From CAYLLT01 sp964548565 (GTDB taxonomy: Bacteria; Planctomycetota; Phycisphaerae; UBA1845; PWPN01): a stretch of 64,000 nucleotides of DNA. The position numbers were made by a program, and so were the translations under genes. The notes beneath the pieces are model-generated. The model ran no database searches, was not told the DNA's origin, and saw only the letters and a program-made list of their open reading frames with translations. The stretch spans positions 14,261 to 78,260 of the forward strand of contig CAZJTF010000001.1 of assembly GCA_964548565.1 (NCBI GenBank), read 5' to 3'. Below, in pieces: positions 22,897 to 33,300 of this stretch. Each line of letters begins with the position of its first letter. Position 1 is the first letter of the stretch.

Positions 22897-24195
22897 ATGT
22901 CCAACGGCATCTCGCGTCGCACGTTCATGCAGTCCACCCTGGCGACCGGCGCGGCGCTGGCCGCCCTGCGCCCCGGCCTGGCCGCGCTCGGCGCCAACGA
23001 CCGCATCCGCATCGGCATCATCGGAACCGGCGGACGGGGCAACGCCCACATGGCGGACCTCCAGGCGCGCAAGGACGTCGAGATCGTCGCGATCTGCGAC
23101 GTGGACGACGCCCAGCTCGACCGTGGGTCGAAGAGCGCCGCCGAACTCGGCAGCCGCCCCCAGCGGTTCAAGGACTTCCGCCGCCTGATCGACATCAAGG
23201 ACACCGACGCCGTCTTCATCACCGCGTGTTGCCACTGGCACGCCATCCCGGCGATCGCCGCCATGCGGGCTGGCAAAGACATCTACCTTGAGAAACCCGC
23301 CGGCCACACCATTCACGAGTGCCGCGTGATCGCGGACGTGGCGAAGGAAACCGGCCGCATCGTCCAGATTGGCACCCAGCACCGCTCGTGCCCGCACTGG
23401 ACGCACGCCGTCGAGCGCATCAAGGCCGGCGAACTCGGCCAGGTGACGGCCGCCCACGTCTGGAACGCCTGGAGCCTCAAGGAAATGGGCGGCGGCCTCG
23501 GCAATCCGCCGGACAGTGATCCGCCCGCGGGCGTCGATTACGACATGTGGCTCGGCCCGGCGCCGAAACGCCGCTTCAACCCGGCGCGCTTCCACTTCGG
23601 ATTCTACTTCTTCCAGGATTATTCCAGCGGTATGACCGTGGCGTGGGGCGTGCATCTCTTCGACGTGGTGATGTGGGCCCTGGGCTACACGGTGAAGTCA
23701 GCCGCGGCGACCGGCGGCATCTACGTCCTCAAGGACGCCCGCGACACGCCCGACACGCTGCAGGCAGTGTTCGACTGCGGCGACTTTGTCATGGATTACA
23801 CGCTCAGCCAGACGAACGGCTGGCGCCAGTTCGGCGACATGGACCATGGGATCACGTTCGTCGGCACGAAGGGCGCGCTCGAGATCAACCGCCGCGGCTA
23901 CCAGGTCTACCACGAGCCCGACCGCGGCACGCGCAAGCCGTACCACACCGAGCCGGTGCAGGGCAACGACACCGTCCACCACCACGCGAACTTCTTCGAC
24001 TGCATGCGCTCCCGCAAGCCCACCCACGCCGACGCCGAGGCCGGCTATGTCGGCGCCGTCCCGGGCTACCTCGCGCTCATCTCCTGGCGCGTCGGACGCA
24101 TGGTCCACTGGGACACGAAAACCGGCACAATCCTGAATGACCCCGAGGCTGCCCGTCTCCTCACCAAGGAGTACCGCGCGCCCTGGAGTCTGTAA
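22897..24195 (+). CDS. Tat-exported Gfo/Idh/MocA-family oxidoreductase
   Basis: 432 residues, start 22897 after AGGAGA. A twin-arginine signal (SRRTFMQSTLATGAALAAL) indicates folded export. The Rossmann motif IGIIGTGGRGNAHM, the AICDVDD strand end and the EKP motif (DIYLEKPAGHT) are intact, followed by the family's C-terminal beta sheet domain (WGVHLFDVVMWALG, VGTKGALEINR, HHANFFDCMRSRKPTHADAEAG). Members oxidise or epimerise sugars, inositols and glycosides with bound NAD(P). It lies 62 nt upstream of the alpha-L-rhamnosidase gene and 72 nt after the ceramidase-like gene, so the three are likely one operon. Confidence 0.92.
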   Translation: MSNGISRRTFMQSTLATGAALAALRPGLAALGANDRIRIGIIGTGGRGNAHMADLQARKDVEIVAICDVDDAQLDRGSKSAAELGSRPQRFKDFRRLIDIKDTDAVFITACCHWHAIPAIAAMRAGKDIYLEKPAGHTIHECRVIADVAKETGRIVQIGTQHRSCPHWTHAVERIKAGELGQVTAAHVWNAWSLKEMGGGLGNPPDSDPPAGVDYDMWLGPAPKRRFNPARFHFGFYFFQDYSSGMTVAWGVHLFDVVMWALGYTVKSAAATGGIYVLKDARDTPDTLQAVFDCGDFVMDYTLSQTNGWRQFGDMDHGITFVGTKGALEINRRGYQVYHEPDRGTRKPYHTEPVQGNDTVHHHANFFDCMRSRKPTHADAEAGYVGAVPGYLALISWRVGRMVHWDTKTGTILNDPEAARLLTKEYRAPWSL

Positions 24196-24256
24196 CAATC
24201 GACATCCGATCTGGCTCGCGTCTGCCTCCTTGCCGCCGTGGCTGGAGGAGGCGAAG

Positions 24257-27163
24257 ATGATCCGCGACATGACGTCTTCCAGGATCAACCCCGTCGAGAA
24301 AGGTGCAGGTCTCATGTTCGGAGCCTCTCTTGTTGTCCTGTCCAGCGTGACCGCCATGGCCCAGATGACTCCCGTCCAGCTGCGGTGCGAGTACCTCGTG
24401 AACCCACTTGGTCTTGACGTGCGCCAGCCCCGTCTGAGCTGGGTTCTGCAGGCGTCCGGGCGTGCGCAGGTCCAGACTGCCTACCGGATCCTCGTGGCCG
24501 ACAGTCGCGACGCACTCGCGAAGGACGACGGTAACCTGTGGGACAGCGGTAAGGTCGACTCCGACGAGACCATCCACATCGCGTATGACGGCAAACCGCT
24601 CACGTCAGGCCAGACCGTCTTCTGGAAGACCCGCGTCTGGGATAAAGCCGGCGCCGAATCCCCGTGGAGCGAGCCCGCCTCCTGGCAGATGGGCCTGCTC
24701 GAGCCGGATGACTGGACGGCGAAGTGGATCGGCAAGTCCGACACGCCGCCGAACGGCCCGCTGCCCTCGCTGCCGCCCGCGATGCTCCGCAAGGACTTCA
24801 ACGTCGCGAAGCCAGTGGCCCGGGCGACCGCGTTCGTGACTGCGCTCGGTCTCTACGAACTCCGTCTCAATGGTCAGAAGGTCGGCCAGGCGCTCCTCAC
24901 GCCCGAGTGGACGGACTACGCCACCCGCGTGCAGGTCCAGGCGTACGACGTCACCCCGATGCTCAAGGAGGGTGATAACGCCGTGGGCGCGCTCCTCGCC
25001 GACGGCTGGTACGCCGGGCGCATCGGGATCTCCGTCATCCTCGGCGCCGGCGGCCAGGTACGCGGCTTCTACGGACGCTGGCCGCACCTCCGCATGCAGA
25101 TGCAGATCGAGTACGCCGACGGCAGCCGCGAAACGGTGATCACCGACGAGAGCTGGCAGTCAACGACAGACGGACCAATCCGTAAAGCGTGCATTCTCGA
25201 CGGCGAAGTCTACGACGCGCAAAAGGAGCAGCCAGGTTGGGACGGGCCAGGCTTCAAGGCCGAGGGGTGGAAGTCCGCGCACATCGAGCCGTCATTCCCG
25301 GTCAAGCTCGTCGCGCAGCGGCACGACCCCATCCGCGTCACGCAGGAGCTCAAGGCCGTCGCCGTCACGGAGCCCGCGAAAGGCATCTACGTCTTCGATT
25401 TCGGCCAGAACATCGCCGGCGCCTGCCGACTGAAGATCCAGGGCAAGGCCGGACTGAAGGTCCGCCTGCGTCACGCCGAAGTGCTGCAACCCGACGGCAA
25501 CATTTACCGCGACAACCTGCGGATTCACGGCGAGCTCGGCGCGCGCCAGGAGGACGAATACACCTGCCGCGGCGAGGCCGAGGAAACGTGGGTACCGCGT
25601 TTCACCTACCACGGCTTCCGCTACGTCGAGGTCGCCGGCCTGCCGGCGAAGCCCGCTCCCGAGTTGCTCACCGGGCTGGCCTTCCACTCGGCCCCGCCGA
25701 TGACCAGCGGCTTCGAGTCTTCGAGCGCGCTGCTGAACAAGCTGATGCTCAACACCGTCTGGACGCTCCGCGACAACCTGCACAGCATCCCGACCGACTG
25801 CCCGCAGCGAGACGAGCGCATGGGCTGGACGGGCGACATTCTCGCCTTCGGTCAGACCGCCTGCTTCCAGATGGACATGGCCGCGTTCCTCGCCAAGTGG
25901 CTGCAGGATCTGCGCGACGACCAGGCCAGGGACGGGCGTTTTCCTGACTTCGCCCCGCACCCCTTCGACCCGGACAAGCGTTTCAGCGGCGTACCCGCCT
26001 GGGGCGATGCCGGCGTGTTCGTGCCCTGGTACCTGTGGGTCAGCTACGGCGACAAGCGTGTCCTCGACGAGCACTACGACGCCGCCCGGCGCTGGGTCGA
26101 CTGGATCCACTCGAACAACCCCGACCTCCTCTGGAAGAACAACCGCAACAACGATTACGGCGACTGGCTCAACGGCGACACGCTCAAGCTCACCGGCTTC
26201 GGCTTCCCGGAGGGCAAGGCCCAGATGTCACCGGAGGTGGTGGGGACGGCCTTCTTCCGGCAGTCCGCGCTGCTCGTCTCGAAGATGGCCGGCATCCTCG
26301 GCCGGACGGAGGACGCCGCCCGGTACGGCAAGCTCGCCGCCGACATCAAGTCCGCGTTCAACCGGGCGTACGTGAAGGAAGACGGCACGATCGAAAACCT
26401 CGATCCGCCCAAGGACCCGAACCAGAAGCCGGTCCTCCACGGCAACACGCAGTCCGACTACGCGCTGGCGCTCGATCTCGACCTGCTGCCGCCGGAGAAA
26501 CGCCCGCTGGCCGCCAACCTGATGGTCAAGGCGATCGAGAACTACAAGTGGCACATCTCGACGGGCTTCCACACGACGGTCCGCCTCATGAAGGAGCTCA
26601 CAAAAGCCGGGCGCAACGACGTGGCCTATCGCCTGATCAACAACCGCACGATCCCCTCGTGGGGCTATGAGATCGACCACGGCGCGACCACCATCTGGGA
26701 ACGCTGGGACGGCTGGGTGGAGGGCCGCGGATTCCAGGACCCCGGCATGAACTCGTTCAACCACTATGCGATCGGCGCGGTGGCCGAGTGGATGCTCCGG
26801 GTGATCATCGGCATCAATCCTGACGAGGACAGCCCCGCGTACAAGCGCTTCACGCTCCGCCCGATGCCGGGGGGAGGCCTGACGTGGGCCAGGGGGCATT
26901 ACGACTCGATCCGCGGCCGGATCGCCTGTGACTGGCGTATGGAGGGCGACACGCTGCACGTCGTCGTCACGATTCCGCCGAACACCAGTGCCACAGTCTG
27001 CATCCCCGCTCGCGACCGTACCGCCGTCCAGGAAATCCCCCAGGCCGGCACGCAGAGCATGCAGGGCGTCACCTTCAAGGGTATGCAGGACGGCGCCGCC
27101 GCCTTCGAAGTCGGCTCTGGCACGTACCACTTCACCTCCGCCGGCTACAAGATCCCCGGCTGA
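24257..27163 (+). CDS. Alpha-L-rhamnosidase, GH78 family
   Basis: 968-residue exported enzyme removing terminal alpha-L-rhamnose from polysaccharides or glycosides. Start 24257 follows GGAGGAGG; an N-terminal hydrophobic stretch (LMFGASLVVLSSVTAMA) is the signal. Domains in order: N-terminal Ig-like (VQLRCEYLVNPLGLDVRQPRLSW), beta-sandwich domain carrying ALGLYELRLNGQKVG, the CBM67-like domain, the (alpha/alpha)6 barrel with DCPQRDERMGWTGD (general acid Glu) and GATTIWERWDGW (general base Glu), and C-terminal FTLRPMPGGGL with a beta-sandwich. All hallmark catalytic residues are present and length is typical. It marks the locus as using rhamnose-containing glycans. Confidence 0.94.
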   Translation: MIRDMTSSRINPVEKGAGLMFGASLVVLSSVTAMAQMTPVQLRCEYLVNPLGLDVRQPRLSWVLQASGRAQVQTAYRILVADSRDALAKDDGNLWDSGKVDSDETIHIAYDGKPLTSGQTVFWKTRVWDKAGAESPWSEPASWQMGLLEPDDWTAKWIGKSDTPPNGPLPSLPPAMLRKDFNVAKPVARATAFVTALGLYELRLNGQKVGQALLTPEWTDYATRVQVQAYDVTPMLKEGDNAVGALLADGWYAGRIGISVILGAGGQVRGFYGRWPHLRMQMQIEYADGSRETVITDESWQSTTDGPIRKACILDGEVYDAQKEQPGWDGPGFKAEGWKSAHIEPSFPVKLVAQRHDPIRVTQELKAVAVTEPAKGIYVFDFGQNIAGACRLKIQGKAGLKVRLRHAEVLQPDGNIYRDNLRIHGELGARQEDEYTCRGEAEETWVPRFTYHGFRYVEVAGLPAKPAPELLTGLAFHSAPPMTSGFESSSALLNKLMLNTVWTLRDNLHSIPTDCPQRDERMGWTGDILAFGQTACFQMDMAAFLAKWLQDLRDDQARDGRFPDFAPHPFDPDKRFSGVPAWGDAGVFVPWYLWVSYGDKRVLDEHYDAARRWVDWIHSNNPDLLWKNNRNNDYGDWLNGDTLKLTGFGFPEGKAQMSPEVVGTAFFRQSALLVSKMAGILGRTEDAARYGKLAADIKSAFNRAYVKEDGTIENLDPPKDPNQKPVLHGNTQSDYALALDLDLLPPEKRPLAANLMVKAIENYKWHISTGFHTTVRLMKELTKAGRNDVAYRLINNRTIPSWGYEIDHGATTIWERWDGWVEGRGFQDPGMNSFNHYAIGAVAEWMLRVIIGINPDEDSPAYKRFTLRPMPGGGLTWARGHYDSIRGRIACDWRMEGDTLHVVVTIPPNTSATVCIPARDRTAVQEIPQAGTQSMQGVTFKGMQDGAAAFEVGSGTYHFTSAGYKIPG

Positions 27164-27173
27164 CACTGATGTG

Positions 27174-27194
27174 GGAAGTGCGAAGTGAGAAGTG
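27174..27194 (+). repeat. Heptanucleotide tandem repeat (NGAAGTG)3
   Basis: GGAAGTG, CGAAGTG and AGAAGTG are adjacent 7-mers just after the rhamnosidase stop. The layout resembles the (NRAAATC)n heptamer array at 60.7 kb. Confidence 0.6.
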
Positions 27195-27208
27195 CCCCCG
27201 TTCCAGTA

Positions 27209-27232
27209 GCGTCCGCCCCCCATGGCGGACGC
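27209..27232. repeat. REP-like palindrome, copy 1
   Basis: GCGTCCGCC (27209-27217) and GGCGGACGC (27224-27232) form a perfect 9-bp stem with loop CCCCAT, preceded by CAGTA. A second copy with the same flank (CCGTAGCG) lies at 60182-60203. Both are about 30-50 nt after a gene end. The remaining DNA up to the promoter at 27425 shows no gene. Confidence 0.55.
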
Positions 27233-27424
27233 AAAGGTCCGGAGGTGTCATCCCGTCTGCGCGGCCGAAGTCACAAGCAGAAGGCCGGGGACAACCGCCC
27301 AGGGTGCCGCCAGTGCCCTCAGCGACGGTCAGCCAGCCGCTGCGGTGCGAATTTCGCGCCGCCTCACGTATTTCCGGACCAGTATCAGGCACCTGCACCA
27401 CCACCTGGCCTGATCCCTCTCATA

Positions 27425-27454
27425 TTGAGGCGGCTCCGCAAGGTGCGCTATAAT
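27425..27454 (+). promoter_or_regulatory. Promoter of toxin-antitoxin pair
   Basis: TTGAGG (27425-27430), 18-nt spacer and a perfect TATAAT (27449-27454), 27 nt before the ATG of the DUF104 gene. TGGAG upstream of the ATG is the likely Shine-Dalgarno. Confidence 0.6.
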
Positions 27455-27481
27455 GAGGCAGGTTCGTCGGTGGAGTACGTC

Positions 27482-27703
27482 ATGAGCCACGTGGAAGCCG
27501 TCTTTCGAGGTGGTGTGTTTGAACCGCTCACTCCGGTCGATCTTCGCGAGAACCAGCGGGTTTGCCTCAGTTTTGAACAGGCTTCTGCCCAGGATCCACA
27601 GCGCTGGCTTGATCAGGTGAGAAGGCTCCATGCCGCTTTAGCCAGGCGACCCCGGCCCTTCCCCGACAGCACCCCTGATATCGCAGCAGATCGCCAGCGA
27701 TGA
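27482..27703 (+). CDS. DUF104/AF2212-like antitoxin
   Basis: 73 residues. The N-terminal half is the AF2212/DUF104 beta-fold antitoxin domain (VEAVFRGGVFEPLTPVDLRENQRVCLSF), a family that pairs with PIN-domain toxins. The C-terminal half (WLDQVRRLHAALARRPRPF) is basic and probably wraps the toxin. The ATG at 27482 overlies a longer frame with no similarity. Its stop overlaps the vapC start by ATGA, so the two are co-translated. It should neutralise the toxin and may repress the strong promoter upstream. Confidence 0.8.
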   Translation: MSHVEAVFRGGVFEPLTPVDLRENQRVCLSFEQASAQDPQRWLDQVRRLHAALARRPRPFPDSTPDIAADRQR

Positions 27704-28134
27704 GTGACCTTGTGATCGACAGCAGCGTCGTTGCCAAATGGATTCTGCCCGAGTCTGACTCCGAGCAGGCACAGCGAATTCTTGCCGAGTCAGCCAAGGC
27801 CGCTGACCGCCTGGTCGTGCTTGACCTTGCCTTTTCCGAAGTAGTCAACGTGATATGGAAACGGTATCGGCAGCAGCTGATCACTGAGGACGAAACCCGC
27901 GCACTGCTTGAGGCCCTCGAAAGCTGCCCGTTACAGGTGGAGTCCGCTCGTCCATTGCTCGCGCCGGCGCTCGCGATTGCAGTCAAATATGACCGCGCAA
28001 TTTATGATGCGCTGTTTGTCGCACTCGCGCAGAAGCTGCAGGCCGTCGGCATCACGGCCGACGAACCGCTGTTCAACACGATCCACGGCGACTTCCCCAC
28101 CATCGTCCTCCTGCGAAACTGGCGTTCACAATAG
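27700..28134 (+). CDS. vapC: VapC-type PIN-domain ribonuclease toxin
   Basis: 144-residue PIN-domain protein; VapC toxins cleave tRNA or rRNA using Mg2+ held by four acidic residues. Those are visible here as D7 (VIDSSVVAKW), E47 (AFSEVVN), D98 and D103 (YDRAIYDALF), with the later ADEPLF Asp, so it looks active. It begins inside the stop of the DUF104 antitoxin gene. The downstream gene is convergent, 20 nt away. Base composition at the 5' end is less GC-rich than the neighbours, consistent with a mobile TA module. Confidence 0.9.
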   Translation: MSDLVIDSSVVAKWILPESDSEQAQRILAESAKAADRLVVLDLAFSEVVNVIWKRYRQQLITEDETRALLEALESCPLQVESARPLLAPALAIAVKYDRAIYDALFVALAQKLQAVGITADEPLFNTIHGDFPTIVLLRNWRSQ

Positions 28135-28154
28135 GACTTCGGTGTCGAAGGCGG

Positions 28155-30173
28155 TCAATTGTTCACCCGCTCCGGCTTCGCCGTCTGCCCTTCCATCGTG
28201 ACAGGAAGACGGAAAACATCCCCGGCTTTGTTACAGAAGTACAGGCGCGAGTCGGAGGGCTTTCGCCCGTGGCCGTCCGCCCAGAAGCCGTAGAAATCCG
28301 GGTGCGCGTTCACCGGACGCCGAACGTACGTGTGGTTGTACTCGCTGGCCGACGTCATCTGCCGCGCCAGCTTCCAGCTCTTGCCGTGGTCGGTACTCTC
28401 CCACATGGCGATCTCGCCGCCGGGGTTGTACGCCTGCGGGCCCTGCTGCGTCGGCCCGATGATCCGCCAGCGGTCCGCTTCGATGTAAAGCGACCCGGTG
28501 TCGTAGTTGTTGTCGGAGATGATGTCGCCGCCGTTCAACTCCCAGCTCCGGCCGTTCCAATAGGCGGTCGTCCACGTCCGCGGCATGTTTTTGGGCCCGG
28601 ATTCGTAGCCCTTGCTCGTCGTGTAGAGGACGACTGGGCGCCCCTCGGCGTCGCTGGCGAGATCCTGGATGTAGACGAGCAGCCCCTTGCTCTCGTACTC
28701 CTGCACGAGGGCGGGATTGACGATGTCGGTGAGCGGAATGTTCAGCGATTCACCGCCGGCCGTCCTCCACGTCGCCCCGAAATCGTCCGATTCCATGTAG
28801 TACAGATTGGTCCGCCAGTTCAGGCCCTTGCCTTTGGGGTGGTACATGAAACTCGTGCCGACGCGTCCGCGCCCGAGCGGACGGCTCACCTGATAATGCC
28901 CCTGGGCGATGGAGGAGAGCAGCCGGCGCTCGCTCCACTTCACGCCGTCCTCGCTCGTCATCATGCAGATGGTGCGCCCGGGGTTGTAGTACGTGTGCAT
29001 CAGCAGGAAGCCGTGCCCGGAGAGATACCACGGCTGCGGGTACGAGTAGTTGCCCGTCCACACGAGTTCGAACGCGTCCACCGAGTACGGCTTCGTGCTC
29101 CGCGAGATGTACGACGGACGCGACCGCCCGTGGCTGCTCGAGAAGATCCAGATCGTCCCCGCGTCATCGACGTTGATCACCGGGTTGTCGTGCGCGTCGT
29201 CGGTCTTCTTGTCGAGCAGGATCGTGGGGCGGGGCACCATGCCGGTCGCGTGGTCGTAGTACGACACCATGTGGATCAGGCGCGTGCTGTCTTCGGGCAG
29301 GCTCCCGCCGTACGTGAAGAACGTCTTGTTCACTTTGGGGACATACCACGCGTACGGCGTGTGATTGGCCGGGTAGGTGCCCATCCCGCCGCTGTATTTA
29401 TATACGTACTCGTCGCCCGAGGGCTGATTCATGTACCAGATCCCGCGGTAGCCGGTGTCCCTGCGGTTGATCAGCACCTGCGGCGGGGCGGGCGTGAAAC
29501 GCGTCGCGATCGGCGCTCCCGCCGGCTCGGCTTTCCAGGTCGTGCCCGAACGTCCGCTCGCCGCCCAGTGTGCCACCAGCTTCTCGGAAGAGGCATCCCC
29601 CTTGCCGGCCGCCACGGCCGCGATTTCCTGGTCGCTGAGCACGCGCCTCCAGATGCGAACATCGTCGATGCTCCCGTGCAGCGGCCGTTCGCTCTCGTTG
29701 AGCGCGCCGATGAACAGCGTCTTCCCGAGGCCGTGCATCCGGCCGGGCGCCGGCGTCGATTTCGCCAGCTTCCCGTCCACGTACACGCGGATGGCCTCGC
29801 CGTCGTAGGTCCCCGCGTAGTGCACCCACTTGCCGGCGGTCGGCGCCGGTGCGACGGCGTACAGGTAATCGTTCGGTTTGTTGCGAATCAGCATCCGCAC
29901 GTTGTCGCTGTACAGGTACAGCGTGAAACCGCTGTTCGCCTCTCCCGTGTTGAGGAGCACCTGCGATCCGGTGACATCCGCGAGCCGCACCCGTGCCGCA
30001 ACCGTGATCGCCCTGGCGTCCAGCGCCGGCAGCGGGGCCGAGAAGCCCGTCTTGCCGTCCAGCGCGACGCCCTCGTTGCCGGCGGCGTGCAGTGCGGCCG
30101 CCGGGCAGAGCGCCGCCAGCAGAATTGCGGTTGAATGCAGGAGCGAGGTCAGGTGCGTGCGTCTGTTCGTCAT
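28155..30173 (-). CDS. Exported LamG plus BNR_4 beta-propeller protein
   Basis: 672 residues with a signal peptide (LLHSTAILLAALCPAAALHA). Residues 35-210 form a LamG domain (VALDGKTGFSAPLPALDARAI, WVHYAGTYDGEAIRVYVDG, HGSIDDVRIWRRVLSDQEI). Residues 235-660 are the BNR_4 propeller: TGYRGIWYMNQ, YKYSGGMGTYPANHTPYAWY, KTFFTYGG, YDHATGMVPRPTI, DNPVINVDDAGTIWIF, YPQPWYL and WADGHGRKPSD. BNR_4 includes polysaccharide lyases of the ulvan-lyase type and glycosidase-like proteins, so cleavage of an acidic or rhamnose-rich polysaccharide is plausible but unproven. Last gene of the long minus-strand block; it faces vapC. Confidence 0.78.
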   Translation of the reverse strand: MTNRRTHLTSLLHSTAILLAALCPAAALHAAGNEGVALDGKTGFSAPLPALDARAITVAARVRLADVTGSQVLLNTGEANSGFTLYLYSDNVRMLIRNKPNDYLYAVAPAPTAGKWVHYAGTYDGEAIRVYVDGKLAKSTPAPGRMHGLGKTLFIGALNESERPLHGSIDDVRIWRRVLSDQEIAAVAAGKGDASSEKLVAHWAASGRSGTTWKAEPAGAPIATRFTPAPPQVLINRRDTGYRGIWYMNQPSGDEYVYKYSGGMGTYPANHTPYAWYVPKVNKTFFTYGGSLPEDSTRLIHMVSYYDHATGMVPRPTILLDKKTDDAHDNPVINVDDAGTIWIFSSSHGRSRPSYISRSTKPYSVDAFELVWTGNYSYPQPWYLSGHGFLLMHTYYNPGRTICMMTSEDGVKWSERRLLSSIAQGHYQVSRPLGRGRVGTSFMYHPKGKGLNWRTNLYYMESDDFGATWRTAGGESLNIPLTDIVNPALVQEYESKGLLVYIQDLASDAEGRPVVLYTTSKGYESGPKNMPRTWTTAYWNGRSWELNGGDIISDNNYDTGSLYIEADRWRIIGPTQQGPQAYNPGGEIAMWESTDHGKSWKLARQMTSASEYNHTYVRRPVNAHPDFYGFWADGHGRKPSDSRLYFCNKAGDVFRLPVTMEGQTAKPERVNN

Positions 30174-30345
30174 CAGTGCTTCCTTTCGCGCGAGGAGTGG
30201 ATCCGCAGTATCACCTCTGGCGCAGGACGTGGCAACTCTGGGATGTCGATGGACCGCCGCCCAGGACCCGCGCGCCGCGCCGGGCCGGGGCCTTCAGTGG
30301 CGGAAGAGCGGCGGGGTGCCAGCGCCCCCTCCCGCGATAACGCCG

Positions 30346-33300
30346 TTACGGCACGCACGTCGGAGCAGCCGAGTGCCGCCACGGGACGGCTGGTCCGCTG
30401 ACGCACCGCACGAACTGCTCGAAATCCGCCGCGCCGATGATGTGGTCGCCGTCCCGGTCAAAACAGAGGCAGGCCGGGTCCGCGCCCGCCGCCCAGCCGC
30501 CCGGTCCGGTGATGCAGGCTTGAAATGCGCCGAAATCCGAATGATCCACATCGAGATCGCCGTCCGCGTCCGCAAAGGGGAAGGCGCATGCCGGCCGGCA
30601 CGGCTCGTCGGGCTGCTGGATCGGGCGCAGGAAATCCCCCCGCCCGAGCGCGCGATCCACGATACGGATCTCGTCGATCATGCCATAGAACCCGCGGTCC
30701 GCCATACCTCCGCCGCGTCGGTTCCCGATGATCAGGGGAGCCGGGCCGGCAGGCGCGAGTGAAACGCCCGTGACGTGCCCCTCGAGCTGCCCGTCAAGGT
30801 ACCAGCGCAACTCGCCGCCCTGCGCGACGAGCGCGAAGTGGTGCCACGTCCCGGCGGTGACCGGCGTCTGCCCAGGCTCGACGTGGTCCGCCTCGTCATC
30901 CCCCCGCCAGAAGACCGACAGCACGTTCCCGCCCGCCCCCGCGTGCAGTCCGATGGCCAGGCGCGACTCGGTATCGAGCGATGATCGCTTCTGCGTCACC
31001 AGCCTGCGTCCGACGGACATGGGCGCGGTGATCGGAGATGTGTCGAACGTGTTGAAGAAGCCTTCGAATGTGAGCGTCTCCTGCAGCGAGCCGGCGTTGC
31101 TCGGCAGGTGCGTGTCAATGGCCGCGCTCAGGTTGCCCGGCAGCAGCATGGCGAATTGCCCGGCGCTCGTTGCCGGAGCATCTCCAACGCCCGGCTGCCC
31201 ATAGGCGACGTACGTCAGTGGTGAGCCCGCGCCTGCCGTTCCGTCGGCGCCGTGAATGTTCTCGATCGCCCCGCACAGTCCGCTGTCAACGAGCCCGTGG
31301 CTGACCGCCGCCCCTGGCTCGGCCTCGAACCCCGAGCACCACAGGACGCCCGTTCCGGCCGCTCCGCATGCCGCGTCGCACGACCCGCCGTCCAGCAGGA
31401 ACTCCGCCGGCGCCCGCACCTGGTCTGAGATCCGCACCTCGTCGAGCAGTCCGTAGAACCCGCGGTCCTCGACGCCCGACAGACGGTTGTTCGCGAGGCT
31501 CACCGGGCCGGAGCCCGCCGCCACGAGCGTCGACGCCGGCACCTGCCCCTGGAGGTTGCCGTCGAGGTACCACGTGATCGCGGCTCCGTCGTACACGAGC
31601 GCGAAGTGGTACCATCGATCCGCCAGGACCGGCGTCGTTCCCAGCTCGAGATGGTTCGTTCCGCTGGTGTCGTACCAGAACACCGACAGCAGGTTCGCCG
31701 GGCCGCCGCCGCCTGCGATCGGTGCATTGCGATCGGTGACCGCCGCGTATGTGTTCCCCACGCGGATCTCGTCGATCTCGCCCTTGTTGCTGTTGAGCCC
31801 CATGACGAGCCGAATGTGCGAAATCGTGGCCGTGCTCGACGTCTGGTTGCTCAACATCCACGTCGCGGGCTCCGTGACGGGCACCGCGGCTCCGGCCGGG
31901 TAGAAGTTCATGAAGAACTCGTCCGCCGAGGATGCGTGTGCGACGATTTTGCCGATCACCAGGTAGGTCGTGCCCGCTGTCACCGTCCCCGCGACGTTTG
32001 TGGACGCGTTGAGGAAGAACTGGTCCGGCGTGGTGGAGCCTCCGCTCGTCATGCCGAACCGCGCGACCTGCGTGCTCGTGCCCGGCGTGAAACTGATCTC
32101 GAGGTTCTCCGCGCTGTTCGCGGACGTCGACGTTTTGCGCAGCAGCCCGCTGACATACAGGACCCCGCCCTCCTGCGCCAGGTTGATGCTGCGGCTCAGG
32201 GCTCGCACCGCTTCCACCGTCCCCGACGCGCCGGCGTTCACGCCGCTCAGGCGCGAACCCACGGACGGAAACAGCGGCGTCGTAAGGCTGACGGAATCAT
32301 TGGTCAGGATGGCAAAATCCGCATCGGCGTCATCCCAAGCCCCTCCCCAGCCGATCCCGCCCGCCTGCTGGTGGAGAGTCGTGCCACTGTATTGGAACCC
32401 CTCGTAGTCAAAGAGGCCGTCGGTCCCGGGCGCGGATCCGCCGTGCAGCCCGATCGCCAGGCGCGACTCGCCATCGCCGTCACTGCGTTTCTGCGTCACC
32501 AGGCGGCGCCCGACATACGTCGGCGACGTGATCACCGCGCTCTCTTGCGTGCGGAAGAACCCCTCGAACGTCAGTGTGTTCTGCAGGTTGCCCGCGTTGC
32601 TCGCCAGGGCCGTGTTGATCCCGACGCTGCGATCGTTCGGGAGTGCAATAGCGAAGGCGCCGGCGTCGCCCGTCGGTGCCGTGCCGGTCGCCGGCTGCCC
32701 GTACGCGGCGTACGTCAGCGGCACCGTCCCCGCCGGGGTGCCGCTCGCCCCCGCGGCGTTGCGCACGATCGAAACCGGCTGCCCGTTCGTGACCGGACCG
32801 ATCGCGAGCGTTTCAAACGGCGAGCGCCACAGCGGCGGCGCGGAGTTCGACACCTCGCCGAAGTCCGTGACGCGCTCCGGGCGCGCCGAATCGCCTGCCA
32901 TCGTCCAGGGGAGCCGCCACACGTTCGCCCCGGAGCGGTCGCAGAAGTACAGCCGCGAATCCGTCTTCATCAGGGCGTTGCCGTCCGCCCAGAACGCGTA
33001 AAACGGGTCGCGGGCGTGCCGCGGACGACGGACGTACGAGTGGTTGTACACGCTGCCCGTCGTCACGTCGCGCACCTTCGTCCACGTCGCCCCGAGGTCC
33101 TGGCTGATCCACACCCCGACCTCGCCGCCGGTGCCGTACACCTGCGGGCCGTTCTCCGTCGGACCGATGATGCGGAGCGTCTCGCCCTCGAGATAGAGGT
33201 TCCCCACGTCATAATTGTGGTCCGACACGGTGACCACGCTGTGGACCCACTCAGCGCCCGACCACCGCGCCAGCCGCCAGGTGCGGGGGTCGCCTGCGGG

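Noticed and set aside
21493..23655. A 720-codon open frame on the minus strand, antisense to the ceramidase-like and oxidoreductase genes
   Set aside because: It lies opposite two genes with clear family motifs; its peptide is Arg/Ala/Gly-rich with no recognisable domain. Such long antisense frames are expected at this GC content.
28269..30134. A 621-codon plus-strand frame opposite the first BNR_4 gene
   Set aside because: Shadow of the real gene; no signal peptide or motif.
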